Counted from the first letter of the stretch, positions 35,171-43,858 are shown. The stretch: 64,000 nt of DNA from OCS116 sp051531935 (GCA_051531935.1 JAOPTR010000018.1:1-64000); one strand, 5' to 3'. Notes: generated from the letters alone by a model not told the origin. Program-made: numbers and translations.

Positions 35171-35449
35171 TTTACTATTCCTATCCTAGGATTACTAAAC
35201 AATCATTCTGACTGTTCATCAGAATTTTACTCATATACGCGAGTAGGGGTTCTGATTGTTTTAAATACAAAGCCTACATTCTGTAAGCTTGCCCACATCC
35301 TGTGAGCGTGTCCACTTTCTGTGAACGTGTATATTATTGATATGGTAACCTTAATTTTGGGTTAAGCAGCGGAATAAGCTATGTATAAATATTTGGGTTT
35401 CCTCCTACGTTATTGTAAAAACGGGGAAATTTTTCCTAGGGGAGGCGCA
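35171..35449 (-). other. Upstream region of flagellin copy 2
   Basis: No gene is seen between the flaA2 start and the flaA3 terminator. Three 19-bp tandem repeats lie at 35279-35335; the rest is AT-rich leader and promoter sequence. Confidence 0.6.
35279..35335 (-). repeat. Three tandem 19-bp repeats upstream of flagellin copy 2
   Basis: Units begin at 35279, 35298 and 35317 and share TTCTGTGAACGTGT-type sequence on the plus strand. The spacing is exactly 19 bp, just under two helical turns. They lie about 110-165 bp upstream of the start codon, a position suited to an activator array. Confidence 0.75.
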
Positions 35450-35485
35450 AAAAAAAACGGAACTTAAAATTGCTTTTAAGTTCCG
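35449..35485 (-). terminator. Terminator of flagellin copy 3
   Basis: Perfect 12-bp stem CGGAACTTAAAA/TTTTAAGTTCCG (35458-35469 and 35474-35485), followed on the minus strand by about nine T residues. Confidence 0.95.
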
Positions 35486-35514
35486 CTTAGAATTTTATAA
35501 TGTATCAGTTTCGC

Positions 35515-36819
35515 TTAACGAAGTAGGCTTAGTACTGATTGGTCGGCTCTTGAAGCCATTGACATTGCTGTTGTTGCCAAAGATTGGCGTGTTTGCAATG
35601 CAAGCATGTTCGCGCCTTCTTCGTTCAGGTCGGCCATTGTTAGGTTTGACGCGCCTTCTTCTAGTGTGTTGATCATGTTTTCTGTGAACTCTTGACGAGT
35701 TTGCACAACTGACAGACTAGAACCAAAGGTTGAAGATGTTGAACGCAATGTTTCCATAGCAGAATCAAGACCTTTAAGCGTGGCTTCGATTTTTGTATTG
35801 TCTTGGAAGTTGCCTTCGCCTTCTGCAGCGAGACTTAGACCAGATGAAGTTACGTCTACACCTTTAATGGATAGTGAGCTTGAGCTATCTTCGTTGAAAG
35901 TAACTTTAAGATCATCACCTTTAAGGAAGTTGTTACCGTTAAAGCTAGCGTCATTAGTCAATTGATCAATCTGTTTAAGAAGGTTGTTATATTCTTTTAA
36001 CAGATTTTGACGTGTTTCACTTGGCACAGCGGCAGCAGCAACAACTTCGTCAACTGCGTCTACAGCGTCTACTGCAGCGACCGCTGTTACGGCAGTTACT
36101 GCTGTTACGGCATTAGAACTTGCAGTAGCACTTGTTAAGCCAAGATTGGAAACGTCGAAGCCGCCAGAAGTTGCTGTTACATTTTCTCCAGTGTCTGCAT
36201 CTGTGATGGTCATAAGGCCAGTGCCGCCATCAACCGTTGCGCTGAAACCAGCATCGGCATCGATAAGAGCAGCGATTTTAGTAAGTGTATCGGTATCTCC
36301 ACCACCAGAAGTAATGGTTAGTGATGCGCCAGAACTAGATGAAATTGTAAAGTCTTGACCAGATGTTGGAATGCCAGCAGATACAAATGCGGCTTGGTTG
36401 TTTGAAGCTGTTAATGAGCCTTCAACACCAGTAACGCCTGTAACGCCAACAACTTCTGGAACAGCAGTAACAGCAGCAACAGCAGCAACTGCGGCTACGG
36501 CTGGAGTTTCTTTTGAGGCTTGTTGTGCTTGACGTGCAGTACCTTGAGCGGCTTCTACAAGTTTAGTGATGGCTTTAAGACCATTGTCGGCAGCTTGAAG
36601 AGTTTGAACAGCGTTACCCACACTATCCATAAGGTTGCCCATATCGTTAGCGCGTGAGTTTAATGAAGAAGCTGTGAAAAAGTTTGTTGGGTTATCTAGG
36701 GCTGAGTTAACTTTTTTACCTGTCGCCAAATGGTTCTGAGTTTCAGACATCATTTTTGCTGTTGATTGCATAGCTTGTAGGTTTTGGCGAACTGCCTTTG
36801 AGAGTGTAACACCTTGCAT
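35515..36819 (-). CDS. Flagellin (copy 3)
   Basis: Filament subunit of about 434 residues with conserved ends (LSKAVRQNLQAMQSTAKMMSETQNHLATGKKVNSALDNP; NLTMADLNEEGANMLALQTRQSLATTAMSMASRADQSVLSLL). The central domain between Ala/Val tracts is nearly identical to copy 2 at DNA level. The ATG at 36819 is chosen because the longer frame starts with TTG; its ribosome site GGAAAA is weak. Upstream are several TTAA pairs with 6-base spacing that are not canonical CtrA boxes. First flagellin of the three in transcription order. Confidence 0.95.
   Translation of the reverse strand: MQGVTLSKAVRQNLQAMQSTAKMMSETQNHLATGKKVNSALDNPTNFFTASSLNSRANDMGNLMDSVGNAVQTLQAADNGLKAITKLVEAAQGTARQAQQASKETPAVAAVAAVAAVTAVPEVVGVTGVTGVEGSLTASNNQAAFVSAGIPTSGQDFTISSSSGASLTITSGGGDTDTLTKIAALIDADAGFSATVDGGTGLMTITDADTGENVTATSGGFDVSNLGLTSATASSNAVTAVTAVTAVAAVDAVDAVDEVVAAAAVPSETRQNLLKEYNNLLKQIDQLTNDASFNGNNFLKGDDLKVTFNEDSSSSLSIKGVDVTSSGLSLAAEGEGNFQDNTKIEATLKGLDSAMETLRSTSSTFGSSLSVVQTRQEFTENMINTLEEGASNLTMADLNEEGANMLALQTRQSLATTAMSMASRADQSVLSLLR
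36083..36467 (-). repeat. Homogenised block, copy in flagellin 3
   Basis: Partner of 34434-34818; same length, no gaps, three substitutions (36150, 36250, 36313). Confidence 0.9.
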
Positions 36820-37052
36820 AATATTTTCCAATTCTAGGAATGTAGCATTTGATCATTCTGACCAAATTATTGTTTGTTGCCCGAACTTTCTGCCCGAAGC
36901 TAGCTTGATATTTAGCGTGCAGGTGTGAAGCAAAAACTAAGAGTTGTAGTTAACGATTTTTAACCCTAACAGCTTGTTTTTAAAGGTAGTTAATGGAAAG
37001 TTATAGAGGTTAGTTAATGGGTGGTTTCTAGGTTTAGTTAATGAGGGGTAAA

Positions 37053-37081
37053 TAAAAAGCCAGCGAAATAATCGCTGGCTT
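37053..37081 (-). terminator. Terminator after the 182-aa gene
   Basis: Stem AAGCCAGCGA/TCGCTGGCTT (37057-37066 and 37072-37081) followed on the minus strand by TTTTATT, 11 bp after the stop of the gene ending at 37092. Confidence 0.88.
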
Positions 37082-37091
37082 ATCGAGTGGC

Positions 37092-37640
37092 CTACAGTTT
37101 TTTAACCTCGGATGAGGAGGGTGGTTTATCGGGTGGTTTGGGTGATGTGGTGGCATCGGCTTTTTGCATATTGGCGACATTTTGATTGAGAACAACAATG
37201 AGGTATGGTGACTCGGTAAGCGCTGAGCTTGTCGCCGAAGGTTTTTGTGCAGCCTGAACGTTATTATTTTGAGTGCTCACATTTGATTGGATGCGGGAAG
37301 TTGCGTTTTGTGGTGATTGATTAATCATCTCGAGATTAAACTGATTAACGCGATCTTGCTGGGGTGCTGAAAGTTTTTGCCGTTGAGTGCCTGAGCTGTT
37401 TGGTACTTTATGAACTGTTGCCAATTGGCTTGCTTTAGCGGCAATGTTAAAACTAGGCACAGACGGGGCAGGGGCTTGCACGGTTGACGTGGCCGCAATA
37501 GACTGGCCCTGTGAGCCTTGTTGATTATAATGTGATTGCGCAGGTTGCGGCGGCGTAATGCTGCGCGCTTGTGATTCAACCTCATTGGTAACACGCGCTA
37601 TTTGATAAGCGCTGCTTGAAACAGATGCAATAGCATACAT
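37092..37640 (-). CDS. Hypothetical disordered protein, flagellar locus
   Basis: Unrecognised 182-residue protein, rich in Gln, Ser, Pro and Asn and probably mostly disordered. A short helical N-terminus (YAIASVSSSAYQIARVTNEVE) and a hydrophobic SPYLIVVLNQNVANMQ segment near residues 143-158 are the only ordered-looking parts. The ATG follows GGAGATAACT, a good ribosome site, and a terminator follows the stop, so it is a real gene. It lies between the FlgN-like gene and the flagellins on the same strand; an export-chaperone or anti-sigma-like role is conceivable but unsupported. Confidence 0.65.
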   Translation of the reverse strand: MYAIASVSSSAYQIARVTNEVESQARSITPPQPAQSHYNQQGSQGQSIAATSTVQAPAPSVPSFNIAAKASQLATVHKVPNSSGTQRQKLSAPQQDRVNQFNLEMINQSPQNATSRIQSNVSTQNNNVQAAQKPSATSSALTESPYLIVVLNQNVANMQKADATTSPKPPDKPPSSSEVKKL

Positions 37641-37751
37641 AGTTATCTCCTATGTAGCCCTCCAGAATATCCATCCACGAATATTGAAGGTCAGCTTATA
37701 GGAGATTTATTAGATTTAAGTGAAGTTTGATGAACAAATTTGATTTAAATT

Positions 37752-38231
37752 TTAGATAGACATATTAAGCGCTAAAGACGTGGTCTGGCTGTTTTGGCGA
37801 TTATTCTGTGGAACCATAGGATTGCCATAAGTTGTGGGGCGCTGACGGTTCTCGACATGTTTGGTGATGGTTTCCATTATACCCAGTGCAACCTGTTGTT
37901 GAGCATCAATTGCTATATGGTTACGACGCAGGCTTTCTTGGAAATGTTCTATAACCAAACGCAGCTTTGCCAATTTATCGGGCGCGAACTGGGATAACCC
38001 CTGACGATTGGATTTAAAGATATTGGCGAAATAGCTATAGGTTTCGATGAGCTGTTGCTTATCCTGATGAAGCTCGGCAAGGACTGTGAGGTCGTTAACA
38101 CGCAGGCGTGCCGTTTCTTGGTTGAGGATGTCTTGCAGGTTTGCCAATATCTCGTGCATATCGGTGCAGAATATCATGGCTTGATTGCGGTCTTGAATGA
38201 GGGCGTTTGAATTATTTATTTTGTTTGTCAT
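37752..38231 (-). CDS. FlgN/FlbY-like flagellar export chaperone (predicted)
   Basis: 159-residue helical protein. The N-terminal pattern ILANLQDILNQETARLRVNDLTVLAELHQDKQQLIETYSYF resembles FlgN-type chaperones for hook-associated proteins, and the Tyr-Gly-Asn plus SLALNMSI ending recalls alphaproteobacterial FlgN-like proteins. It starts one base after the CheL-like stop on the same strand, in the flgI-cheL-flgN order seen in related bacteria. Likely clients are FlgK and FlgL (inference). Cytoplasmic. Confidence 0.7.
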   Translation of the reverse strand: MTNKINNSNALIQDRNQAMIFCTDMHEILANLQDILNQETARLRVNDLTVLAELHQDKQQLIETYSYFANIFKSNRQGLSQFAPDKLAKLRLVIEHFQESLRRNHIAIDAQQQVALGIMETITKHVENRQRPTTYGNPMVPQNNRQNSQTTSLALNMSI

Positions 38232-38232
38232 A

Positions 38233-38616
38233 TTATATACCCAACTGCATTTTATACATACTGTCTTTTAATTGTGAGGCGATGCCGATGCCACCTGATG
38301 CTGCCATGTTTTCGGCATATTTGCCAATGAGCATGGAGCGATAAATGCCCTCTGAATTGCCACCACCGAATGGTTTTTCTAATTTCACATCGCTATACAT
38401 TTGCTCAAGCATATTGCTAAGAAACATAGCTTCAAATTCTTGAGCGGTTTCATCTATCTTTTTCATTTCGGATTCTGATAGTTTTGGCATAACGCCTGTT
38501 TCGGCATTTAAATGTGCCTGAAACTGCTGACCCGCTTGAGCTGATTTTTTAGCAAACTTTTGCGCACTCACATTATTGAGAACTGAATTGATGTCGATTG
38601 AATTTGTACTGTTCAT
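38233..38616 (-). CDS. Rod-binding protein, FlgJ N-terminal domain / CheL-like
   Basis: 127-residue protein matching the rod-binding domain of FlgJ without the muramidase half, as in alphaproteobacterial CheL. The conserved core is AQEFEAMFLSNMLEQMYSDV then GGGNSEGIYRSMLIGKYAENMAASGGIGIA. It probably caps the growing rod during assembly. A GGGGACAAATT ribosome site precedes the ATG. It follows flgI by 11 bp and abuts the FlgN-like gene. Confidence 0.9.
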   Translation of the reverse strand: MNSTNSIDINSVLNNVSAQKFAKKSAQAGQQFQAHLNAETGVMPKLSESEMKKIDETAQEFEAMFLSNMLEQMYSDVKLEKPFGGGNSEGIYRSMLIGKYAENMAASGGIGIASQLKDSMYKMQLGI

Positions 38617-38627
38617 AATTTGTCCCC

Positions 38628-39755
38628 TTACATGACCACGAGTTCGGCCTGTAAAGCACCAAGTGCTTTGATAGACTGTAATATTGAAATGAGATCACGT
38701 GGGCCGACGCCCAGTGCATTGAGGCCATCGACCAATTCGCTCAGGCTTATGCTTTTTTCTAACACGGCTAGGCTGTTATCTGAATTGTCATTGACTGTGA
38801 TTTCGGTACGTGGTGCCTCGGCTGTTACGCCATCTGAGAATGGAGCCGGTTGGCTGATGATTGGTGCCTCTGTGATGGCTATGGTTAGGTTGCCTTGGGC
38901 AATGGCAACTTGACTAACCCGCACATTATGACCCATGACGATGACGCCTGTTTGTTCGTCAATAAGCACGCGGGCGATTTGATCGACCTCGACGCGTAAT
39001 TGCTCGATTTCGGTGATGAGATCGACCATGGAGCCGTTGTAATTTTGTGGGCGGCGTAATTGAATTGTATTGGGGTTTAATGTGGTGGCAATGCGCATGG
39101 CCATAAAAGCATTAATGGTGCGGCTAATGCGCTTTGCGGTTGTGAAATCTGGATTTTTAAGGCCAATTTTTAAAGTGGTTCTGCCAGCTAGGTCTAACTG
39201 TAGTTCGCGCTCTACGATGGCACCGTTGGCGATACGGCCAACTGTAGGAATGCCTGTTGTGATACTTGCGGCTTTGCCTTCGGCTTTATAACCACCGATT
39301 GAAACGGGCCCTTGAGCCACTGCATATTCGACACCATTTAGCGCCAATAGGTTGGTTGCCAATAGCACACCCCCTTGTAGGCTTTTTGCATCACCAATGC
39401 TGCTGACCGCAACATCTAACGAACTGCCTGACATGGCAAAGGCGGGAAGCTCGGCTGTAATCATAACCGCTGCTACATTTTTGGACTTAATTTCCATTGT
39501 GCTGGCATTGAGGCCAAAATGGGTGAGCAAAGTTTGCATGCTTTGTTTGGTGAATTCTGATGAGCCTAGATTATCGCCAGTACCATTAAGACCTACAACC
39601 AGACCATAACCGATAAGTTTGTTGGTACGGATGTTTTCGAAATTTACGATGTCTTTAATGCGAGATGCGGCAGTACCGACATTTATATTTGTCACCATAA
39701 ACAAAGATATGAGGATTAATCTCATTAAATTTTTTGATATTGTAAATTCAGCCAT
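38628..39755 (-). CDS. flgI: Flagellar P-ring protein FlgI
   Basis: Periplasmic P-ring subunit with a signal peptide (LMRLILISLFMVTNINVGTAA). The hallmark SRIKDIVNFENIRTNKLIGYGLVVGLNGTGD follows cleavage, and the C-terminus keeps LSELVDGLNALGVGPRDLISILQSIKALGALQAELVVM. An ATG at 39776 is possible, but the ATG at 39755 is favoured. It has an AAGAG site, and the sigma-54 element at 39798-39813 would leave only about 10 bases of leader for the longer form. First gene of flgI-cheL-flgN-182aa. Confidence 0.94.
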   Translation of the reverse strand: MAEFTISKNLMRLILISLFMVTNINVGTAASRIKDIVNFENIRTNKLIGYGLVVGLNGTGDNLGSSEFTKQSMQTLLTHFGLNASTMEIKSKNVAAVMITAELPAFAMSGSSLDVAVSSIGDAKSLQGGVLLATNLLALNGVEYAVAQGPVSIGGYKAEGKAASITTGIPTVGRIANGAIVERELQLDLAGRTTLKIGLKNPDFTTAKRISRTINAFMAMRIATTLNPNTIQLRRPQNYNGSMVDLITEIEQLRVEVDQIARVLIDEQTGVIVMGHNVRVSQVAIAQGNLTIAITEAPIISQPAPFSDGVTAEAPRTEITVNDNSDNSLAVLEKSISLSELVDGLNALGVGPRDLISILQSIKALGALQAELVVM

Positions 39756-39797
39756 TATTTTGCTCTTTTGAGTCATCTAATATATTATGAGTACAGA

Positions 39798-39813
39798 AGC
39801 GAAAAGCGTGCCA
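39798..39813 (-). promoter_or_regulatory. Sigma-54-type promoter for flgI
   Basis: On the minus strand TGGCAC-GCTTT-TCGCT has a perfect -24 hexamer and the required GG-N10-GC. It lies about 43 bp before the preferred flgI start. Confidence 0.6.
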
Positions 39814-39919
39814 AGAAATGTATGTTTTTGTAATTAAGTTATTTTCGTTTATTTTCAATGGGTTAACTTATTATGAAGTGGACTTCAATGGCAGTGATAA
39901 GTGGTTTAAAATTGCAGCG

Positions 39920-39932
39920 GGCAGAATTTGCC
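39920..39932. promoter_or_regulatory. Candidate FlbD-type enhancer between flgI and fliX
   Basis: GGCAGAATTTGCC, a near palindrome, lies about 107 bp upstream of the flgI sigma-54 element and about 100 bp upstream of fliX. Similar elements occur upstream of flgE and flgF. Confidence 0.45.
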
Positions 39933-40028
39933 GATTAAAAATGACCTGCAAAAGCTTGTTGTTTGGCATATGCAATAAATTGCCCTATAATTAAGGGAAT
40001 CAGTAAGCTTTAACTTGAGGAGATGGTC

Positions 40029-40448
40029 ATGCGCATTACAAATCAAAACCGTGCCGCTTCGGTGAGTAAAAAACGAAATACCAAGCAAGTTGGATCGAGC
40101 GGTGGGTTTCAACCTGTTGCTGACGAAGATGTTGGTGAGGTGAATGTGGCTGCCCCGCTATCACCCATGCAGCCTGTTGCTGCGGTGGATAGCTTACTTG
40201 CCATACAAGAAGTTGACCAAAGACAAAAGCAGAAAAATGCAGTGGCGCGTAGCCGCGAAATGCTTGGATTGTTAGAAGAGATTCGCATTGGTTTGTTGAG
40301 TGGGCACATCCCTGAACAGAAGGTTCATAAATTAACTGAACTGGCTGATGAAGAGAGACAAGCTTTTGAAGATAAGGGTTTAAATAATATTTTGGACGAA
40401 GTAAATTTGCGTGCGCAAGTAGAACTTGCTAAAATGCAGCAACGTTAA
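40029..40448 (+). CDS. fliX: Flagellar assembly regulator FliX
   Basis: FliX, about 139 residues. In Caulobacter it works with FlbD to couple completion of the early basal body to sigma-54-dependent late gene expression (established there). The conserved half is VDSLLAIQEVDQRQKQKNAVARSREMLGLLEEIRIGLLSG then HKLTELADEERQAFEDKGLNNILDEVNLRAQVELAK. The ATG at 40029 is 6 bases after GAGGAG; the ATG at 40023 is too close. Divergent from flgI, as in Caulobacter. Confidence 0.93.
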   Translation: MRITNQNRAASVSKKRNTKQVGSSGGFQPVADEDVGEVNVAAPLSPMQPVAAVDSLLAIQEVDQRQKQKNAVARSREMLGLLEEIRIGLLSGHIPEQKVHKLTELADEERQAFEDKGLNNILDEVNLRAQVELAKMQQR

Positions 40449-40704
40449 GTAACGTAGGGTTAATATCTGAGTTAGACTTAAGTTTAAAGTCGATTGACTA
40501 AGTATATATATAACCACTTGAATTTAAAAGCAAATTTTTTTTACTAACTTGCTGTCAAAATCCATTGAAATTAAATTACTTTGACTGTATAGTCGCCTCG
40601 AAAAATGGGGGTGGATTAAGTGGCTTGCTGCTTGGTTTATATGGAATCAAAATTAAAACCATTTGGCAGAATTTGTTAGATGGTTGCACATATTTGGAGT
40701 GGGT

Positions 40705-41121
40705 ATGGCAGTAGAATTAACAGAAGATTATGTACCTTCACCAGACGAAGATTTTATGAATGAAAAGCAACAAGCTTATTTTCATAAAAAATTGACCGAC
40801 TGGAAAGATGATATTTTAGACCTAAGCCGAGAAACAATTAACTCGATGCAGGAAGAAAATGTACATCATCCAGATTTGAACGATCGTGCTTCATCTGAAA
40901 CAGACAGAGCTTTGGAATTGCGGACACGTGACCGCCAACGCAAATTAATTTCTAAAATTGATTCTGCTTTGCGCCGTTTGGCAATGGGTGAATATGGTTA
41001 TTGCGAAGAAACTGGCAATCCTATTAATCTTAAAAGATTAGCTGCCAGACCTATTGCAACCCTATCGGTTGAAGCTCAAGAAAAACATGAAAAGCGTGAA
41101 CGTGTTTATAGAGATGCGTAA
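40705..41121 (+). CDS. DksA/TraR-like RNA polymerase regulator with degenerate zinc finger
   Basis: DksA-family protein of 138 residues, expected to bind in the RNA polymerase secondary channel and modulate rRNA and other promoters. The coiled-coil tip region (NDRASSETDRALELRTRDRQRKLISKIDSALRRL) and the DksA helix end are present. The finger reads YGYCEETGNPINLKRLAARPIATLSVEAQEKHE with a single cysteine, where enterobacterial DksA has four. This form is, to my knowledge, usual in Alphaproteobacteria. The ATG at 40705 follows GGAGTGGGT; the longer frame from 40663 has no good site. Confidence 0.9.
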   Translation: MAVELTEDYVPSPDEDFMNEKQQAYFHKKLTDWKDDILDLSRETINSMQEENVHHPDLNDRASSETDRALELRTRDRQRKLISKIDSALRRLAMGEYGYCEETGNPINLKRLAARPIATLSVEAQEKHEKRERVYRDA

Positions 41122-41173
41122 GTAGCTTTTCTTGATTTAATTTACATTATTTATAGTGCTCAGTAGTTAGGCA

Positions 41174-41204
41174 TAAAAAAACCGCAGCGTTTGACGGCTG
41201 CGGT
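41174..41204. terminator. Terminator between dksA-like gene and flgH
   Basis: Stem ACCGCAGC/GCTGCGGT (41181-41188 and 41197-41204) with a run of A on the left, i.e. T on the minus strand. Strong for the flgH operon and weaker for the convergent dksA-like gene. Confidence 0.88.
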
Positions 41205-41251
41205 GAAGTTTTGTGCTTCTGATTAAAGAAGCACGGCTGAAACTTTTGAGA

Positions 41252-42004
41252 TTAGAACGGTAGCAAGGCATCTAGGGCTTGTTTGCCATAACGTTCTTGT
41301 TGCATGTCGCTGATATGACCACGGCCGCCATATGAAATACGGGCTTCTGCGATGCGACTGCTGTCGATTGTATTGTCGCTGCGGATGTCGGCAGGACGGA
41401 CAATACCTGCAATGATAAGCTCACGCACTTCGTAATTAACTCTAACTTCTTGTCTGCCTTCAAGAACTAGGTTGCCGTTTGGTAATTTTTGAATGATGAC
41501 GGCTGCAACTTTTAGATTTAAGCTTTCTTGACGGTTCACGGTGCCATTGCCTGATGATTTGCTGTTATTGCCGAAGCTGACTAATTTTGATGGATCAAGA
41601 TCTAGGTCTGGTAGGGCGCCTGCGACACCTTTTATAATACCACCAAAGGCATCAATGCCGAAATCTTCGCTTCCAGAACGACCACGAGTGGTTGTGTTAT
41701 TGATTTTTGCTTTGTCTGAGATATCGACATCAATTGTAACAATGTCGCCAACATTAGTGGCGCGGTTATCGCCAAAGAATGTGCCATTGCCTTGAGACCA
41801 TAATGATGCACTATAAATTTTACGTTGCGGTTTGGCTTCGATTGGCATTTGCACGGCACGGTAGCCAACTTTTTGAGTTGGGCTTTCGATTGAGGCGAGT
41901 GCAGGAGCTTGGCCGATATTTTTTAGACGATCACCTGCAGCACATGCTGTGAGGAGGGAGAGGGCGATGAGAGCGCCTGATAATTTAAATAATTTATGTG
42001 TCAT
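41252..42004 (-). CDS. flgH: Flagellar L-ring protein FlgH
   Basis: Outer-membrane L-ring lipoprotein of 250 residues. The signal peptide ends in the lipobox LTAC. The family core SLWSQGNGTFFGDNRATNVGDIVTIDVDISDKAKINNTTTRGR is clear, as is the C-terminal GIVRPADIRSDNTIDSSRIAEARISYGGRGHISDMQQERYGKQALDALLPF. Last gene of the flgF-flgG-flgA-flgH operon, 18 bp after flgA, and closed by the terminator at 41174. Confidence 0.95.
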   Translation of the reverse strand: MTHKLFKLSGALIALSLLTACAAGDRLKNIGQAPALASIESPTQKVGYRAVQMPIEAKPQRKIYSASLWSQGNGTFFGDNRATNVGDIVTIDVDISDKAKINNTTTRGRSGSEDFGIDAFGGIIKGVAGALPDLDLDPSKLVSFGNNSKSSGNGTVNRQESLNLKVAAVIIQKLPNGNLVLEGRQEVRVNYEVRELIIAGIVRPADIRSDNTIDSSRIAEARISYGGRGHISDMQQERYGKQALDALLPF

Positions 42005-42022
42005 GGTTTCAGCCTGTTTATT

Positions 42023-43015
42023 TTAATTATTCAATGCAATTTTAGCATTTGTTTGGTTTGAATTAATGGTCATCGCCTGATCTTTGCCAGTTACGATTGC
42101 ATCAATTTGTTTGCCTGATTTTAGGTTCATCACGCGGATTATAGCGCCTTCTGCACCTGTAGAGAGAGCCCGCGCTTTAAGAGAAAGGTTAATGCGCCCC
42201 AATTTAAAGGTTAGGTTTATGAGATCATTCTTTTTTACCAAATCGGCATATTTTAACAAATGTTCGCCAATCGGTTGCATGGCTCTGATGTTATTTTTTG
42301 CTGACTTGCCGATGATGTCTTGCGTATCTAGAATGATATTTTCGACAACACGACGGCTGTTGATTTGGATGAATTTAACATCTGATGGATTGATGATTTG
42401 ATCGCGTCTGATGTTTCTGGCCAATACAGGCACACGCAGCATGTTTTCGATTTTGCCGCTAAGCTTCTGACCGCGATAAGCACCGTTTTGGATGTATCTT
42501 ACATTAACGCTAAATTGATCGCTATAAGGACGGTAGATAAAATCTGTGATCGTTAGGTTTGCGTAATCACTGGCTGCAATGGTGATATCAGCGAAATTAG
42601 TTGCAAATTTAATATTGGTTTGGCCGATGTTACCTGCGATATGTTGGTTATTGACCGCATATTCGAAGATGATGTTTTTAAGAAGTGGCTCATCAATCGT
42701 CATGGCTTTGCGGGCGATGGTGATTTTGGCGAAATTATTTTCGTTTTTCCACTCGATGCTGTATTTATTAGCAATTTGTTGTAAAGCGGTTTCAGTTAAT
42801 ACGCCCTTGCGGCCTAGAGGAGGTGCTTGAAACAATTCTTCTGATGCAAAAATACCTTTTACATTGAATATATCGCCCAACCGCACCACATCATCATTCA
42901 CTTCAATTTGGCTTGCCATAAGAGTTTCGGCATTTGCAATGCCTGCACCAAAAGTGATGGCAGTCGCAACCAAGAGGGTGTTGATTTTTGATTTTAAATT
43001 TGTAAATAATTTCAT
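42023..43015 (-). CDS. flgA: Flagellar P-ring assembly chaperone FlgA
   Basis: Periplasmic chaperone for P-ring assembly, 330 residues with a signal peptide (about 1-29, ATAITFGAGIANA). The C-terminal SAF domain appears as PVLARNIRRDQIINPSDVKFIQINSRR, then GKSAKNNIRAMQPIGEHLL and LKSGKQIDAIVTG. It is longer than enterobacterial FlgA (about 220), as is common in this class. It lies between flgG and flgH in the same operon. Confidence 0.92.
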   Translation of the reverse strand: MKLFTNLKSKINTLLVATAITFGAGIANAETLMASQIEVNDDVVRLGDIFNVKGIFASEELFQAPPLGRKGVLTETALQQIANKYSIEWKNENNFAKITIARKAMTIDEPLLKNIIFEYAVNNQHIAGNIGQTNIKFATNFADITIAASDYANLTITDFIYRPYSDQFSVNVRYIQNGAYRGQKLSGKIENMLRVPVLARNIRRDQIINPSDVKFIQINSRRVVENIILDTQDIIGKSAKNNIRAMQPIGEHLLKYADLVKKNDLINLTFKLGRINLSLKARALSTGAEGAIIRVMNLKSGKQIDAIVTGKDQAMTINSNQTNAKIALNN

Positions 43016-43051
43016 ATGACTATCTCGGTAAGGGCGTATATTTGCGATTAA

Positions 43052-43837
43052 TTATTTAAGACGAGCTGTGATTGACATCATTTCATCAGATACGGTGATG
43101 ATTTTTGAGTTCATTTCATACGCTCTTTGGGCGGTGATAAGGTCTGAAATTTCTTGCACTGCGTTTACGTTGGATTGCTCTACATAACCTTGCAAGATAT
43201 TGCCTGTGCCTGTGCTGCCTGCAATAGACACGTTGGATGCGCCTGATGAAGGTGTTTCGAGCAATAAGTTATCGCCAATTGCTTCTAGGCCAGCTTTGTT
43301 GGCAAAACGTGCAAGTGTAAGTTGGCCAACATTTGTAGCCTCTGCGCCATCATCTAGAAACACATCAACACTGCCATCTTTGCCGATGGAAATATCACGT
43401 GCATTTTCGGGAATGACGATGTTTGGAATGAGTTGATAGCCATCTAATGTGACCATGTTGCCTTCGGCATCACGCTCGAATGTGCCATCTCTTGTGTAGG
43501 CAGTGAGGCCACCTGGCATTTGAACTTGAAAGAAGCCTTCGCCACGCACTGCGACGTCTAATTTTTTTTCTGTCGCGGCCAAGCTGCCTTGTGACATGAT
43601 GCGGTAAGTGGCGCCTGTTTTAACGCCAACACCAACTTGAATGCCTGATGGGACTGTGCTGCCTTCTGACGAGGTGGTTGAACCTTGACGTTTTAGGTTT
43701 TGATATAGCAGGTCTTGAAATTCGGCACGTTGGCGTTTGTAACCAGTGGTACGCATGTTGGCAATGTTGTTTGAGATAACTTCAACGTTTAGCTGTTGTG
43801 CCATCATACCAGTGGAAGCAGTGTGTAAAGATTTCAT
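43052..43837 (-). CDS. flgG: Flagellar distal rod protein FlgG
   Basis: Distal rod subunit, 261 residues, the family length. Conserved start MKSLHTASTGMMAQQLNVEVISNNIANMRTTGYKRQRAEFQDLLYQ, then GSTVPSGIQVGVGV, and the C-terminal YVEQSNVNAVQEISDLITAQRAYEMNSKIITVSDEMM. It follows flgF by 21 bp. Exported without a cleaved signal and assembled in the periplasm. Confidence 0.96.
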   Translation of the reverse strand: MKSLHTASTGMMAQQLNVEVISNNIANMRTTGYKRQRAEFQDLLYQNLKRQGSTTSSEGSTVPSGIQVGVGVKTGATYRIMSQGSLAATEKKLDVAVRGEGFFQVQMPGGLTAYTRDGTFERDAEGNMVTLDGYQLIPNIVIPENARDISIGKDGSVDVFLDDGAEATNVGQLTLARFANKAGLEAIGDNLLLETPSSGASNVSIAGSTGTGNILQGYVEQSNVNAVQEISDLITAQRAYEMNSKIITVSDEMMSITARLK

Positions 43838-43858
43838 TTTAGTATCCGATCTGTTTGA

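Noticed and set aside
35279..35335. CRISPR-like array upstream of flagellin 2
   Set aside because: The 19-bp units are directly adjacent with no spacers, and no cas genes are present.
36950..36993. TTAA pairs upstream of flagellin 3 as CtrA boxes
   Set aside because: Both pairs have 6-base spacers; the CtrA pattern needs 7.
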